Below are positions 1 through 6,559 of a stretch of DNA of 16,906 bases, one piece after another. Under the pieces are notes generated by a model that was not told the DNA's origin, did no database searches, and saw nothing but the letters and a program-made list of their open reading frames with translations. The position numbers and the translations under genes were made by a program. The stretch comes from Verrucomicrobiota bacterium. Its GTDB lineage: Bacteria > Verrucomicrobiota > Verrucomicrobiia > Limisphaerales > JACRJZ01. Location: NCBI GenBank assembly GCA_022711695.1, contig JAKLEJ010000025.1, forward strand, positions 1 to 16,906. The letters are read 5' to 3'. Within the stretch, counting starts at the first letter, position 1, and each line of letters starts with the position of its first letter.

Positions 1-170
1 TGCGCCCAGGAAAGGCGTTCGGCATCGCATTCGGGGCGCACATCGACGATCTCCGTGTCGCGAAAACGATGGTGCTCGCCTGCGCGAACACGCTGTTTCA
101 TCGCGGCCAGGCGGGGAGAAAGCTCGTGCAGACGGAGGGTTTGAGGCGGAATCGGCGCCAGGGTCTTCAT
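1..170 (-). CDS. Glycyl-radical enzyme (pyruvate formate-lyase-like), N-terminal fragment
   Basis: Only the first 56 codons are in the window; the gene continues past the left edge. The ATG at 170..168 overlaps the TGA of the upstream activase in an ATGA junction. The visible N-terminus is basic and helical (residues around LSPRLAAMKQRVRAG), a layout common at the start of PFL-family glycyl-radical enzymes, where a helix of the form 'RL..L..R' precedes the barrel. No catalytic cysteine or C-terminal glycyl-radical loop can be seen here. The call rests mainly on the directly coupled activase, which in this enzyme class normally sits beside its target. If correct, the protein would be a cytoplasmic, oxygen-sensitive radical enzyme acting on a diol, sugar acid or related compound. 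Another function is possible, since the fragment alone is not diagnostic. Confidence 0.6.
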   Translation of the reverse strand, partial: MKTLAPIPPQTLRLHELSPRLAAMKQRVRAGEHHRFRDTEIVDVRPECDAERLSWA

Positions 171-916
171 GCAAGGGTTGCGTTCAGGTTGAGATCGAGA
201 AACGGTTGCAGGTTGGCGTTCGGGGCGGCGGTTTCGTCGAAGGGCGGCCTCCATTCCAGGCCGCAGGCGGCGTACTTGGCGCCCGCGGCCCGGTTGTAGG
301 GGAGCAGTTCGACCGGCGGCCTTCCCGGCAAGGCGCAGACGTGCCGGGCAATGGCGCGGAGGTTCTCGTCCGTGTCGGTGACGCCGGGGATCAGGGCCAC
401 ACGGATGACGAAGGGCGTCCCCATTTCGGCCAGCACGGCGAGGTTGCGCAAGATCGGACGATTATCGAGGCCAGTCCAGCGGCGGTGGGCCTGGGCGTCC
501 ATGAGCTTGAGATCGAACAGCGCCAGGTGACTCTGGCCGGCCACCCGGCGGAAGTCCTCCTCCGGCGCGTAGCCCGAGGTGTCGAGGGCGACATGCAGGC
601 CTTCGAGCCGCCGGATCGTGTCGGCCACAAAGGCCGCCTGCAGCAGCGGTTCGCCGCCGGAGAAGGTGACCCCGCCGTTGTCGCGGAGCAAGGGCGCCTG
701 GCGGTTCAGGATCGAGGCCAGTTCCGCCGAGGTGCAGGTCCGGCCCACCAGGCGCTCGCCTGAGGCGCTGCGCAAGACCTGCGGCGCCGGGGAGAGCCCC
801 TCGGGATTGTGACACCAGGCGCAGCGCAGCGGACACCCCTTCAGGAAGACGGTGGTTCGCAGCCCGGGACCGTCGTGAACGGTCCATTCGCGGATGTCAA
901 ACACCACGCCGGTCAT
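167..916 (-). CDS. Glycyl-radical enzyme activating protein (radical SAM)
   Basis: A 249-residue protein of the PflA type, which uses S-adenosylmethionine and a [4Fe-4S] cluster to install the glycyl radical on a partner enzyme. The cluster motif is GCPLRCAWCHNPEG with C28, C32 and C35 (CX3CX2C), preceded by a VHDGPGLRTTVFLKG segment typical of activases. GVTFSGGEPLLQ near residues 83-93 is the SAM-binding GGEP motif. Only about 25 residues separate the NPEG motif from the next helix, so the extra ferredoxin-like 2x[4Fe-4S] insert found in many activases is absent, which makes this a compact PflA-like form. The start at 916 overlaps the stop of the binding protein (ATGA). An in-frame ATG at 928 (adding MAAT) is an alternative; neither has an ideal Shine-Dalgarno sequence. 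The stop overlaps the start of the partner enzyme in the same way. Confidence 0.93.
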   Translation of the reverse strand: MTGVVFDIREWTVHDGPGLRTTVFLKGCPLRCAWCHNPEGLSPAPQVLRSASGERLVGRTCTSAELASILNRQAPLLRDNGGVTFSGGEPLLQAAFVADTIRRLEGLHVALDTSGYAPEEDFRRVAGQSHLALFDLKLMDAQAHRRWTGLDNRPILRNLAVLAEMGTPFVIRVALIPGVTDTDENLRAIARHVCALPGRPPVELLPYNRAAGAKYAACGLEWRPPFDETAAPNANLQPFLDLNLNATLA

Positions 917-1917
917 TGTCGCAGCCATTTCTTCCAGTTCTGCTCCATCTGGTCGGCGTTGGTCTTGTCCACCAGCGGCAATGGGGAGTATTCCACGGGA
1001 ACGGCAGGGTCCTTCTTGAGGATGACCTTGTCGGCCAGGATTTCGATGGAGCGGTAGCCCCACTGGTAGGTCTGCTGGGCGTAGAGGCGGGCGACGACAC
1101 CCTTGCGCACGTAGGGCAGTTCGGCCGGCAGCGCGTCCATGGCCACGATCTTGACCTTGCCCGGCTCCCACTTCAGCAGCGCGTCGGTGAACAGCGCCCA
1201 CGAGCCGATCATCGCCCAGCCGTCGATGTCGGGGTTGGCGGTCTGCACCTCCTCCAGTTTGGCGGCGGCGTCCTGCGGCGTCTCCTTGCTGTAGAACGGA
1301 CCCTTGATGGCGATGTTCGGATGCTTCCTGGCTTCCTCGATTGCGCCCTTGATGCGGTTCTGGATGTTGGCGGCGTTCTGATTCCCCCCGGGGATGCCGA
1401 CGACATGCCTGCCCGGCCCCAGTTCCTTTGCCAGTTCGCGCATGATCAACTGGCCGGCGGCCACATCGTCCGTGCCGTAGAAGGCGAAGCGCTTGCTGCG
1501 GGGCGCGTCCGAATCGAAGCACATCACGGCCACGCCTCGCTGGACCGCCTTGTCGATGGCCGGCGTGAGCGTGTCCGCCACCACCACGCTGATGCTGACG
1601 CCGTCCACTCCCTGCACCGCCATCTGTTCGAGAAACTCGACCTGCTTCTGGGCGTCGTCCTCATTGGGCGTCTGCCACTGCGCGTTGATGGGCACGCCCA
1701 GCTTCGCGCTCAGATCGCGGGCCGCGTCTTCCGCGCCCGTCCGGGCGGCCTGAAAGACGGGGTTGCCCTGGTTCTTGGCGATGAGCGCAAACACATATTC
1801 GCGCTTGCCCGCCGAGGGCCCGGCGGGAGCGTTGGAGGAGGAGGGGTTGGGGCCGCAGCCCGCCACGCCCACAGCCGCGAGAGCGGCGATCGAGACAATC
1901 CGCATTCCATGTTTCAT
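913..1917 (-). CDS. Sugar ABC transporter substrate-binding lipoprotein (RbsB/Peripla_BP_4 type)
   Basis: A 334-residue periplasmic binding protein. The N-terminus has a short basic region, a hydrophobic stretch and a lipobox VAGC with C21 as the lipidated residue, followed by a Ser/Pro/Ala-rich tether. The mature part begins YVFALIAKNQGNPVF, the usual first strand of ribose-type binding proteins, and contains further family segments such as VDGVSISVVVADTLTPAID and VVGIPGG. It would capture a sugar or polyol and deliver it to the permease encoded just upstream. The start at 1917 is supported by an AAGGA ribosome-binding site 7 nt upstream and by the ATGA overlap with the permease stop. A second Met at codon 5 is less likely. 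The ligand cannot be predicted from the sequence alone. Confidence 0.93.
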   Translation of the reverse strand: MKHGMRIVSIAALAAVGVAGCGPNPSSSNAPAGPSAGKREYVFALIAKNQGNPVFQAARTGAEDAARDLSAKLGVPINAQWQTPNEDDAQKQVEFLEQMAVQGVDGVSISVVVADTLTPAIDKAVQRGVAVMCFDSDAPRSKRFAFYGTDDVAAGQLIMRELAKELGPGRHVVGIPGGNQNAANIQNRIKGAIEEARKHPNIAIKGPFYSKETPQDAAAKLEEVQTANPDIDGWAMIGSWALFTDALLKWEPGKVKIVAMDALPAELPYVRKGVVARLYAQQTYQWGYRSIEILADKVILKKDPAVPVEYSPLPLVDKTNADQMEQNWKKWLRQ

Positions 1918-3050
1918 ATAGGAGTCCTTGGGTCGATTCCGGGTTCGAGTCGCGCGGCGTTGGCCAGCCGCCGGTCGCGCAGGACGGTGTTGACCCGGTC
2001 CAACACCACCGCCACGACAATGACCGCGCCAATGATGATCTGGCTGTAGTTCTGGTCGATCTCGAGAATGATGATGCCGTTGCCGATCGTCTGGATGATG
2101 AGCGCGCCCAGGAGCGCGCCCAGGGCCGAGCCGCGTCCGCCGCTCAGGCTGGCGCCGCCAATGACCGCCGCCGCGATCACGTCCAGCTCGTAGCCCTTGC
2201 CGGCGTCGGAGGAGGCTGCGCCGTAGTAACCCAGCATGATCGTTGCGGCCACGCCCGCCATCAAGCCGCTGAAGGCATAGACCTTGAGCTTGACGCGCTC
2301 GACCGGCAGGCCGCTGTATCGGGCCGCCTCCTCGTTGCCGCCAACGGCGAAGATATGGCGGCCGGTGACGGTCAGCTTCAAGTACAGCGCCGCCAGCACG
2401 GTCACCGCCACCATCAGCGTCATGGGCACAGGATAAAGGTTGGCGCCGACCTCGTAGCGGATCAGGCCGTCGGTGAACTGCTCGGGAAAGTGGGTGTAGG
2501 CCTGGGCGCGGGTCATGACGAAGGCGATTCCGCGATAGATGGCCATGGTGCCGAGTGTGATGACAAAGGGATGCACACGCAGCAGCACCACTCCAAGCCC
2601 GTTCAGCAGGCCGCAGGACGTCCCCACTCCCAGGCAGAGCAGAATGGCCGCCGGAATCACCCAGGCGGGCGAGGCTCCCGCGCCCGCACCCTGCGGACCG
2701 AAGCGGTGCAGGAACATTGCCCCGCACACCGCCGCCAGGCAATAGATCGAGCCGACCGAAAGGTCGATCCCCCCGGCAATGATGACCAGGGTGGCGCCCA
2801 CGGCCATGATGGCGAAAAACGACGTGTTCTTGGCGAGCTTGTCCAGGTTGTCCGCGCGGAGGAACTTGTTCACCGTGCGCGGCTCGCCCGCGCCGCGGTC
2901 CCGGATCTGCATTGACCCGCCAAAGACCGACAGCAGCAGGCCCAGCGCAACCACCACGCCCAACAAGCCGGTCTCCTTGAACCGGCGGCGCGCGCCAGGC
3001 TGGGGTGGCGTCACGCCGGTCGGCGAAACATTGCCCGGTTCAGTTGGCAT
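1914..3050 (-). CDS. Sugar ABC transporter permease (RbsC/BPD_transp_2 family)
   Basis: A 378-residue integral membrane protein forming the translocation path of the ribose-type importer. The family signature AGGIDLSVGS lies near residues 92-101, and the glycine-rich loop with IGGASLSGGRGSALG is near the C-terminal third; both are hallmarks of RbsC-like permeases. Multiple hydrophobic segments of about 20 residues run through the protein. The N-terminal 25 residues are hydrophilic and Pro-rich, then a first membrane segment starts at about residue 28. An open frame extends 30 codons further upstream, but the ATG at 3050 is preferred: a GGAGA site sits 6 nt before it, and the extension would be encoded by repeat-like DNA. 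The gene overlaps the ATPase by 11 bp and the binding protein by 4 bp. Confidence 0.94.
   Translation of the reverse strand: MPTEPGNVSPTGVTPPQPGARRRFKETGLLGVVVALGLLLSVFGGSMQIRDRGAGEPRTVNKFLRADNLDKLAKNTSFFAIMAVGATLVIIAGGIDLSVGSIYCLAAVCGAMFLHRFGPQGAGAGASPAWVIPAAILLCLGVGTSCGLLNGLGVVLLRVHPFVITLGTMAIYRGIAFVMTRAQAYTHFPEQFTDGLIRYEVGANLYPVPMTLMVAVTVLAALYLKLTVTGRHIFAVGGNEEAARYSGLPVERVKLKVYAFSGLMAGVAATIMLGYYGAASSDAGKGYELDVIAAAVIGGASLSGGRGSALGALLGALIIQTIGNGIIILEIDQNYSQIIIGAVIVVAVVLDRVNTVLRDRRLANAARLEPGIDPRTPI
1925..1929 (-). promoter_or_regulatory. Ribosome-binding site of the binding-protein gene
   Basis: On the minus strand AAGGA lies 7 nt upstream of the ATG at 1917, inside the end of the permease gene. 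It supports the chosen start and suggests strong independent initiation for this abundant component. Confidence 0.7.
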
Positions 3051-4737
3051 GCGATGTCTCCGCAGACGCCCCCTCACCCGCGCTTTGGGCGCCGTCTCCC
3101 ACGACAGGGGAGAGGGCAAGGTCCTGAGGTGTTTCGCCAACTCGCCCAGCCATCAATTGCATGAGCTTTTCCTGGGTGGCCTCCGTCCGACCCATCACGC
3201 CCGCGACGCGCCCCCGGCGCATCACCAGGATGCGGGTGCTGAGATGCAGGACCTCGGGCAGCTCGGAGGAGATCATCATGACCGCCTGGCCGTCGGCGGC
3301 CAGCTCGTCAATCAGCCGGTGGATCTCCGCCTTGGCCCCGACATCCACCCCCCGCGTGGGTTCGTCCAGCACCAGCACGCGACAGCGCCGAGCCAGGCAC
3401 TTGGCCAGAACGATCTTCTGCTGGTTGCCGCCCGAGAGGGTGGCGATCGGCACGTCCGGCGACGCCGCCCGGACCCGCAGCCGTGCGAAGTAATCGCGAA
3501 TCCAGCTTCTCTCTTGTCCCAGCCGAAGCCAGTCCCAAAGCCGCAGGCATTCCGGCCGCCGGGGGCACCAGGGGCAGCGCGCCGCCCGCGCCCAAAAGCC
3601 GCGGCCGCCCGGGCAATCCAACGCCGAGAGGGTCAGGTTCTCGCCGCAGGTCATCTGCGGCACGATTCCCAGCCGTTTGCGATCCTCGGTGACCAGCCCA
3701 ATGCCCAGCGAAAGGGCTTGCTGGGGACCGCGGATCGACACCGGTTCGCCGTCCACGAAGACCCGTCCGCTCATGCGCGAATCCATGCCAAAGAGGGCCT
3801 GCGCCACCTCGCTGCGGCCCGACCCCACCAGCCCGGCCACTCCCAGCACCTCGCCGGCCCGCACCGAAAAACTGACTTCGGAAAACCGGCCCGGAGAGGA
3901 GGCGGATTCCACCCGCAGGCGCTCCCTTCCTGGCTGCCGTTCCGCATGCGTCGGAAAATACGCAGTCAGGGGACGCCCGATCATCAACCGCACCAGTTCA
4001 TCAGGGGTGGTTGCTGCAAGGGGCCGCGTGGCCGCGTGCTGGCCGTCGCGCAAGACGGTGACCGTGTCGCACACCCGGAAGATCTCCTCCATCCGGTGCG
4101 ACACGTAGAGAAAGGTGGTTCCCTGGCGGCGCAACTGGCCGACCAGCTCCTCCAATCTTCGAGCCTCCGCCAGCGAAAGCGAGCTGGTTGGCTCGTCCAA
4201 TACCAGCACCCGCGCCCCCGCCGCCAGCACCGAGGCGATTTGCGCCAATTGGATCTGGCCGTTGGGGAGGCTCCCCAGTTCGTCGTCCGCGTCGCACGTG
4301 GCCCCCACCATCTCGAGGAAGCGCCGCGCCCGCGCCTTCATCGCCGCCCGGTCCAGCCACACGCCCCGTCGCGGCAGCGACCCCAGGCACAGATTCTCCG
4401 CCACCGTCAGGTTCGGACAATAGGAGAGCTCCTGGTGGACCAGACCGACGCCGTAGCGCTGGGCGTCGCCAGGAGAGGAAAACCGGCAGACGCGCCCGTC
4501 CAGGACCACGCTGCCTTCGTCGGGTCGATGGAGGCCGGCCAGGATCCTGCCCAGCGTGCTTTTGCCGGCCCCGTTTTCCCCCACCAGGGCGTGGCACGAG
4601 CCGGCGGCCACCTCGAAGCTGACGTTGCGCAACGCCGCAACGCCGGGAAAGCGCTTGCTCACCTCGCGAAAAGCGACTCGCGCCCGCAGCGGTTCGCTGC
4701 GGCTTGTTGGAGAGCAGGCCTGAGTCACAGTCGCCAT
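3040..4737 (-). CDS. Sugar ABC transporter ATP-binding protein, double ATPase domain (RbsA/MglA type)
   Basis: A 565-residue protein with two ABC domains that energises import. Domain 1 has Walker A GENGAGKST (53-61), Q-loop around HQE (101-103), a degenerate signature LPNGQ (157-161), Walker B VLVLDEPTS (177-185) and H-loop H214. Domain 2 has the degenerate P-loop GLVGSGRSE (302-310) usual in this family, signature LSGGNQQ (434-440) and Walker B VLVLDEPTRG (454-463). Family members are typically about 500 residues. The excess here comes from a cysteine-bearing insert at about 375-410 (C375, C388, C391, C397) in domain 2 and a C-terminal tail of about 35 residues that overlaps a repeat-like stretch of DNA. 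It is the first transporter gene, 80 bp after the regulator gene, so it may have its own promoter, though none is obvious. Confidence 0.95.
   Translation of the reverse strand: MATVTQACSPTSRSEPLRARVAFREVSKRFPGVAALRNVSFEVAAGSCHALVGENGAGKSTLGRILAGLHRPDEGSVVLDGRVCRFSSPGDAQRYGVGLVHQELSYCPNLTVAENLCLGSLPRRGVWLDRAAMKARARRFLEMVGATCDADDELGSLPNGQIQLAQIASVLAAGARVLVLDEPTSSLSLAEARRLEELVGQLRRQGTTFLYVSHRMEEIFRVCDTVTVLRDGQHAATRPLAATTPDELVRLMIGRPLTAYFPTHAERQPGRERLRVESASSPGRFSEVSFSVRAGEVLGVAGLVGSGRSEVAQALFGMDSRMSGRVFVDGEPVSIRGPQQALSLGIGLVTEDRKRLGIVPQMTCGENLTLSALDCPGGRGFWARAARCPWCPRRPECLRLWDWLRLGQERSWIRDYFARLRVRAASPDVPIATLSGGNQQKIVLAKCLARRCRVLVLDEPTRGVDVGAKAEIHRLIDELAADGQAVMMISSELPEVLHLSTRILVMRRGRVAGVMGRTEATQEKLMQLMAGRVGETPQDLALSPVVGDGAQSAGEGASAETSHAN
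3057..3061 (-). promoter_or_regulatory. Ribosome-binding site of the permease gene
   Basis: On the minus strand GGAGA lies 6 nt upstream of the ATG at 3050, inside the last codons of the ATPase gene. It favours this start over the in-frame upstream ATG at 3140. Confidence 0.75.
3066..3123. repeat. Palindromic dispersed-repeat-like element overlapping the ATPase 3' end
   Basis: The stretch begins with gccccctcaccc-like bases and ends with aggggagagggc, which are imperfect reverse complements of each other. This matches the general look of the 'ccctcaccc...gggagaggg' elements scattered in many GC-rich genomes. It lies inside the ATPase frame and encodes its atypical C-terminal tail. The related stretch near 10111-10148 shares the ccctcacc and ggagag ends. 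Only these two copies are visible, so repeat status is inferred. Confidence 0.45.
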
Positions 4738-4817
4738 CGTAGGGGGCGGGGCCGCCGCCGCAAATGAGTTTTGTTGCCCCGGAAATTGAGATCCTTTGCG
4801 CGGGCTAACGCCATTGT

Positions 4818-6059
4818 TCAGAGACTTTGGTCGCTCTTCCTCCGGCCCCCTGAGAATGCTTGCAGTTCCTTGGCCGCCTCGCCCGAGGAGCGGGTCTGCC
4901 GGAACTGCCCCGGGCTTCGGCCCGTCTCGCGCCTGAAGACCACACTGAGGTACTCGGGATGTTCGAAGCCGGTCGATTCGGCGATGCGCGGCAGGGTCCA
5001 GTCGGTCTCCATCAGCAGTTGTTTGACCCGCCGGAGTTGAACCGCGCGCAGCTCCGCCTGGGGCGAGCGGCCCAATTGCTTCCGGAAGCGGCGTTCCAGC
5101 ACGGAGCGGGAACAGCGGGCCTCGCGGACCACGTCGGCCACCTTGACGCCCTGGCAGGCCCGCTCGCGGATGAACCGCACCGCGCGGGCGACGAGCGGGT
5201 CTTCGACCGCGAACACGTCGGAGGATTGGCGCGTCACCACCCCGACCGGGTCCACCAGGAGGTTCCGCGCCCCAGGCGGGTCCCCGGCCATCAAGCGGTC
5301 CAGGAGCGCGGCGGCCTCGAAGCCGATCCGCTCCGCGTCAGGGGCCACGCTCGAGAGCGGCGGATTGCACAGTTCGCAGAAGGTTTCGGCATTATCCACG
5401 CCCACCACGGCCACCTCGTCGGGAACCGGGACGCCGAGATGGCCGCAGGCATCCAGCACGTGTTGCCCGCGGACGTCGTTGCAGGCCATGACGCCTACAG
5501 GCCGCGGCAAGGATCGCAGCCAGAGCGCGATCCGGTTGCGCTCCTCCTGCCAGGGGTGCTCGCGGAGCCCCGCCCACGGCGATTCATACACGGCGCCACG
5601 TTCCACCGCCCCCGGGGCCGCCTCCAGGAAGCCGTCTCGCCTCCGCCTGGACCAGGTCTCCCCGCTGAATCCGCAGAAGGCGAGATGCCGAAAGCCCCTC
5701 TCGATCAGGTGCCGGGCGCCCAGGCGCCCGATGGCCGGCATATTCGAGCCCACGCGCGGCAGGCCCAGATCGAGGTGCAGGTCATTGAGGTCCACAACCG
5801 GCAGTCGCCGACGGCGGAAGATGCGCGCCCACTCCGGCGTGGTGGAGCGGCAAATGACGCCGTCGCCGCGCCAGTGCGAGAGCCAATCCGGCGGGGGCGT
5901 GCGCAGCTCGCGTTCGTCCAGAAACACCGACCAGGCGGCGTGGGTCTTGAGATACTGGGCTACACCCCGAAGGATCTCCCGCCCATAGACCACCGAGGTC
6001 TCGACGATGAGCGCCACGTTGCGCCGCCGAATCGGCTCGGGTCCTCGCGACGATGGCAT
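4818..6059 (-). CDS. XylR-type transcriptional regulator: LacI-like sugar sensor with AraC-family HTH
   Basis: A 413-residue regulator. Residues of about 14-285 form a periplasmic-binding-protein-like sensor: it opens with NVALIVETSVVYGREILRG and includes the LacI-type segment PDEVAVVGVDN (213-223). Residues of about 290-390 are an AraC-type double helix-turn-helix, with VADVVREARCSRSVLERRF (first helix pair) and IAESTGFEHPEYLSVVFRRE (second). This sensor-plus-AraC layout is that of XylR and is common in PVC bacteria beside sugar genes. The start at 6059 is chosen because the extra 23 codons back to 6128 (LWIRRPALRS and so on) do not look like family sequence. It sits upstream of, and co-directional with, the ABC transporter and glycyl-radical genes and probably controls them in response to the imported sugar. 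Confidence 0.92.
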   Translation of the reverse strand: MPSSRGPEPIRRRNVALIVETSVVYGREILRGVAQYLKTHAAWSVFLDERELRTPPPDWLSHWRGDGVICRSTTPEWARIFRRRRLPVVDLNDLHLDLGLPRVGSNMPAIGRLGARHLIERGFRHLAFCGFSGETWSRRRRDGFLEAAPGAVERGAVYESPWAGLREHPWQEERNRIALWLRSLPRPVGVMACNDVRGQHVLDACGHLGVPVPDEVAVVGVDNAETFCELCNPPLSSVAPDAERIGFEAAALLDRLMAGDPPGARNLLVDPVGVVTRQSSDVFAVEDPLVARAVRFIRERACQGVKVADVVREARCSRSVLERRFRKQLGRSPQAELRAVQLRRVKQLLMETDWTLPRIAESTGFEHPEYLSVVFRRETGRSPGQFRQTRSSGEAAKELQAFSGGRRKSDQSL

Positions 6060-6214
6060 GCCTGCGAGGCTACGAAGGGCAGGGCGGCGAATCCAGAGCA
6101 AAATCGGCCGACTGAATCCGCATTGCACAGGTTGGCGACGCCGTGCGCGTTCGAAGACAGCCAGGTGTGACTGAGCAGGCAGGTTGCAGGGGAATACAAG
6201 CGAAGGGCCCCCGA

Positions 6215-6243
6215 TTGCAGGAAGGGGCCGCGTGGTTTACAGG
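6215..6243 (+). promoter_or_regulatory. Candidate sigma-70-like promoter of the small plus-strand gene
   Basis: TTGCAG at 6215-6220 and TACAGG at 6238-6243 are separated by 17 nt. Initiation about 7 nt after the -10 box would fall on the A of the ATG at 6250, giving a leaderless mRNA. This fits the lack of a Shine-Dalgarno sequence there. Both hexamers are imperfect and could be chance. Confidence 0.25.
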
Positions 6244-6249
6244 TACAGC

Positions 6250-6501
6250 ATGGCACAAGCGAACGGGCAGCAGCGGACACCCGATGCCGCCGCGCAGCAG
6301 GCTTTGGGCAACATTCGGATTGAGCTCGGCGCGTTCCGGGGCGGCCCGGCCGGCGCCCGGCGCCTCGACTCCCTCCTGGCCGACCTGGAAGCCAGGCTCA
6401 AAGGGGCCAACACCGAAACCTGGAGGCTCAATGCCGCAGCCGCCCAACAAGCCGTCGGCAACATTCGGATGGAACTCCAGCGCGTCGCCAGGGGGCTGTA
6501 A
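6250..6501 (+). CDS. Small protein with a duplicated AAQQA-x-GNIR motif, function unknown
   Basis: An 83-residue, soluble-looking, probably helical protein that I do not recognise. It contains two copies of one motif, AAAQQALGNIRIEL at residues 13-26 and AAAQQAVGNIRMEL near the C-terminus. They flank a charged helix with LDSLLADLEARLKG. The two DNA copies share GGCAACATTCGGAT exactly but differ at many synonymous positions nearby, as expected for a duplication under protein-level selection. GC-rich third positions are consistent with a real gene. It is the only likely gene on the plus strand, divergent from the regulator (190-bp gap) and convergent with the HEAT-repeat gene, and its stop is 2 nt before a strong hairpin. 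No clear ribosome-binding site precedes the ATG; a TTG at 6184 would add 22 atypical residues and is less likely. Confidence 0.6.
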   Translation: MAQANGQQRTPDAAAQQALGNIRIELGAFRGGPAGARRLDSLLADLEARLKGANTETWRLNAAAAQQAVGNIRMELQRVARGL

Positions 6502-6503
6502 AA

Positions 6504-6534
6504 GGCCCGAATTCCTGACGGAGGAATTCGGGCC
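6504..6534. terminator. Bidirectional hairpin terminator between convergent genes
   Basis: A perfect 13-bp stem (6504-6516 with 6522-6534, arm GGCCCGAATTCCT) encloses a 5-nt loop GACGG. It lies 2 nt after the stop of the plus-strand small gene and 25 nt after the stop of the minus-strand HEAT-repeat gene. On the minus strand the stem is followed by TTTT, as in a Rho-independent terminator. On the plus strand no T tract follows, so termination in that direction is less certain. Confidence 0.85.
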
Positions 6535-6559
6535 AGACGGCGGGTGACGGGGCGGGACG

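Noticed and set aside
913..2742. 609-codon minus-strand frame suggesting a fusion of the binding protein to upstream sequence
   Set aside because: The part upstream of 1917 is the permease gene read out of frame. The lipoprotein signal at 1917 with a good ribosome-binding site marks the real start.
2779..4767. 662-codon plus-strand open frame
   Set aside because: Antisense to the ABC ATPase with its Walker motifs; the translation is low-complexity Arg/Pro/His-rich.
4860..6170. 436-codon plus-strand open frame
   Set aside because: Antisense to the XylR-type regulator, whose sensor and HTH motifs are unmistakable.
6184..6249. TTG-initiated 22-codon extension of the small plus-strand protein
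   Set aside because: The extension has no motif, starts with a rare codon and would span the candidate promoter; the ATG at 6250 directly precedes the repeat-bearing part.
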